The position numbers and the translations under genes were made by a program. This document shows positions 4,311 through 5,248 of a DNA stretch of 5,248 nucleotides, one piece after another. Below the pieces are notes generated by a model. That model saw only the letters and a program-made list of their open reading frames with translations, searched no databases and was not told where the DNA came from. Position 1 is the stretch's first letter; each line of letters opens with the position of its first letter. This DNA is from Planctomycetota bacterium. GTDB lineage: Bacteria; Planctomycetota; Phycisphaerae; Sedimentisphaerales; Anaerobacaceae. The stretch covers positions 14,293 through 19,540 of the forward strand of contig JAFNGF010000223.1 of assembly GCA_017885385.1 (NCBI GenBank). Reading direction: 5' to 3'.

Positions 4311-5248
4311 TTACTTGGCTTTTTGAAAGATTGCCATCAAAATAGCACCGGTCAGGATCAATCCGATGCTGATTATCTGCGAGATTGTTACGCCGTCAAA
4401 TTCAAAGGGATTGTCATCGCGGAGCAATTCTATAAAGAACCGCAATATGCCGTAAAACACAAACATCAAGCTGAATATACAGCCGGGCCTGGTGAGGATT
4501 CTGCCGGCAGCCGGGCCATCCTCACGCTGCGATTGAGGCTGCCGCTCCTGCCGGGCATTTCGCGCCCGCCGCCAGAGAATATAAAGTACAACGCACAAAA
4601 CGGCGCCCCCTGCCGACTCGTACAACTGCGTTGGGTGAACCGCCAGAGAGCGCTGCCTGTCAGTCTCCTTGAGCATTTCTTTCTGCCGGCTGGTCAATTT
4701 TTCATAGGAGTTGAGGATTCTCACAGCAACGTTCCCGCTGTAGCCGTAGGTGAAGAAATCCTGCGGCAAGTCCACGTATGGCTGTGCTCGGTGTCTGTCC
4801 AGGTCAGGCTCAACCTGGCTGCGGTAGGCGAATGAGCCGTATGGAAAGCGCACGGCCCAAGGTAGGTTCGCCGGTTTGCCGAAGCAGCAGCCGTTTAGAA
4901 AGCAGCCGATCCTGCCAAATACAAGCGCCAGCATCAGGCCGATAGCCAGGATATCAAAATACTGGCGGACGGGCAGCTTGTGATACCGCAGATAAAGGAA
5001 GATGACCACGATGGCCGGGATTACGCCGCCCAAAAGCTCCAGGCCGCCCTTCCAGACGGCAAAAAGTGAAATCGCGCCCTGTCCCTGGAACTGGTCGAAA
5101 TGATGCACCACGTAGAATAGGCGAGCCCCCACAACACCGGTGATTAACGAATAAAGGGCGGCGTTGGTTATGAGCTGCGGATTGGGCGTGATGTCCCGGC
5201 TGAGGCGCCTGATCAGAGTCACCGCGGCCAGAAAGCCGATGACCATCA
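4311..5248 (-). CDS. lgt: Prolipoprotein diacylglyceryl transferase (5' truncated)
   Basis: Lgt moves a diacylglyceryl group from phosphatidylglycerol to the lipobox cysteine of prelipoproteins in the inner membrane, the first step of lipoprotein maturation. The visible 311 residues run from MVIGFLAAV to the TAA at 4311-4313. The true start lies beyond base 5248, because this Met matches the inner 'YG(L/V)M' of TM1 and the preceding codon ends in TG, so about 20-25 residues are missing. Family motifs, numbered from that Met: GARLFY (40-45), WKGGLELLGG (65-74), GRIGCFLNGCCFG (111-123), HPTQLYE (204-210) and YGILRFFIE (265-273). By alignment, Arg112, Tyr265, Arg269 and Glu273 equal E. coli Arg143, Tyr235, Arg239 and Glu243. 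His103 is Leu72 and Asn146 is Cys115 here. The periplasmic stretch 136-203 is longer than in E. coli, and a charged loop at 226-252 is also extended. Upstream neighbours are outside the window. Confidence 0.95.
   Translation of the reverse strand, partial: MVIGFLAAVTLIRRLSRDITPNPQLITNAALYSLITGVVGARLFYVVHHFDQFQGQGAISLFAVWKGGLELLGGVIPAIVVIFLYLRYHKLPVRQYFDILAIGLMLALVFGRIGCFLNGCCFGKPANLPWAVRFPYGSFAYRSQVEPDLDRHRAQPYVDLPQDFFTYGYSGNVAVRILNSYEKLTSRQKEMLKETDRQRSLAVHPTQLYESAGGAVLCVVLYILWRRARNARQERQPQSQREDGPAAGRILTRPGCIFSLMFVFYGILRFFIELLRDDNPFEFDGVTISQIISIGLILTGAILMAIFQKAK

Noticed and set aside
4323..4835. 170-codon + strand frame
   Set aside because: It is a shadow of lgt on the opposite strand, with composition typical of antisense GC-rich DNA.

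Overview
The window looks like a piece of chromosome from a Gram-negative-type bacterium, most likely a planctomycete (Phycisphaerae-like). This is an inference from gene style. The PQQ-like propeller protein opens with a 'DWPQYLGPNRN' motif common in planctomycetal secreted proteins. An ECF sigma gene is coupled to a zinc-free membrane anti-sigma-like gene, and Lgt carries the 'GCFxNGCC' form of its signature. No 16S or other taxonomic marker is present, so placement is tentative.

Left part (1-2920, + strand): a tightly spaced four-gene unit. It starts with the last 41 codons of an ECF sigma factor. Next comes a 173-residue single-pass membrane protein in the anti-sigma position, then a 295-residue secreted, very charged, helical protein with internal repeats. 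The last gene is a secreted 443-residue PQQ-type beta-propeller protein. Gaps are 7, 5 and 38 nt, and strong Shine-Dalgarno sequences overlap upstream stop regions. A good intrinsic terminator follows at 3055-3085. The unit reads as a cell-envelope sensing module: cytoplasmic sigma, membrane anchor with a periplasmic coiled coil, then two exported proteins that could be sensor, effector or target.

Middle (3084-3941, - strand): a rhomboid intramembrane serine protease with complete catalytic motifs and a short C-terminal extra domain. It converges on the sigma unit, and the + strand terminator overlaps its stop codon.

Gap 3942-4310: 369 bases with no convincing gene. It holds a probable rhomboid promoter and leader, several inverted repeats (one with a 13-bp stem), a perfect TATAAT on the + strand, and a long-range 8-nt complementarity. 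A small RNA or a dispersed hairpin element is possible.

Right part (4311-5248, - strand): prolipoprotein diacylglyceryl transferase (lgt), complete at its 3' end and missing its first roughly 20-25 codons at the window edge. Two residues regarded as important in E. coli Lgt (His103, Asn146) are replaced by Leu and Cys.

Lgt and rhomboid are general membrane-protein processing enzymes. The sigma unit is the accessory and more novel part. No mobile element, CRISPR array, tRNA or rRNA was recognised.
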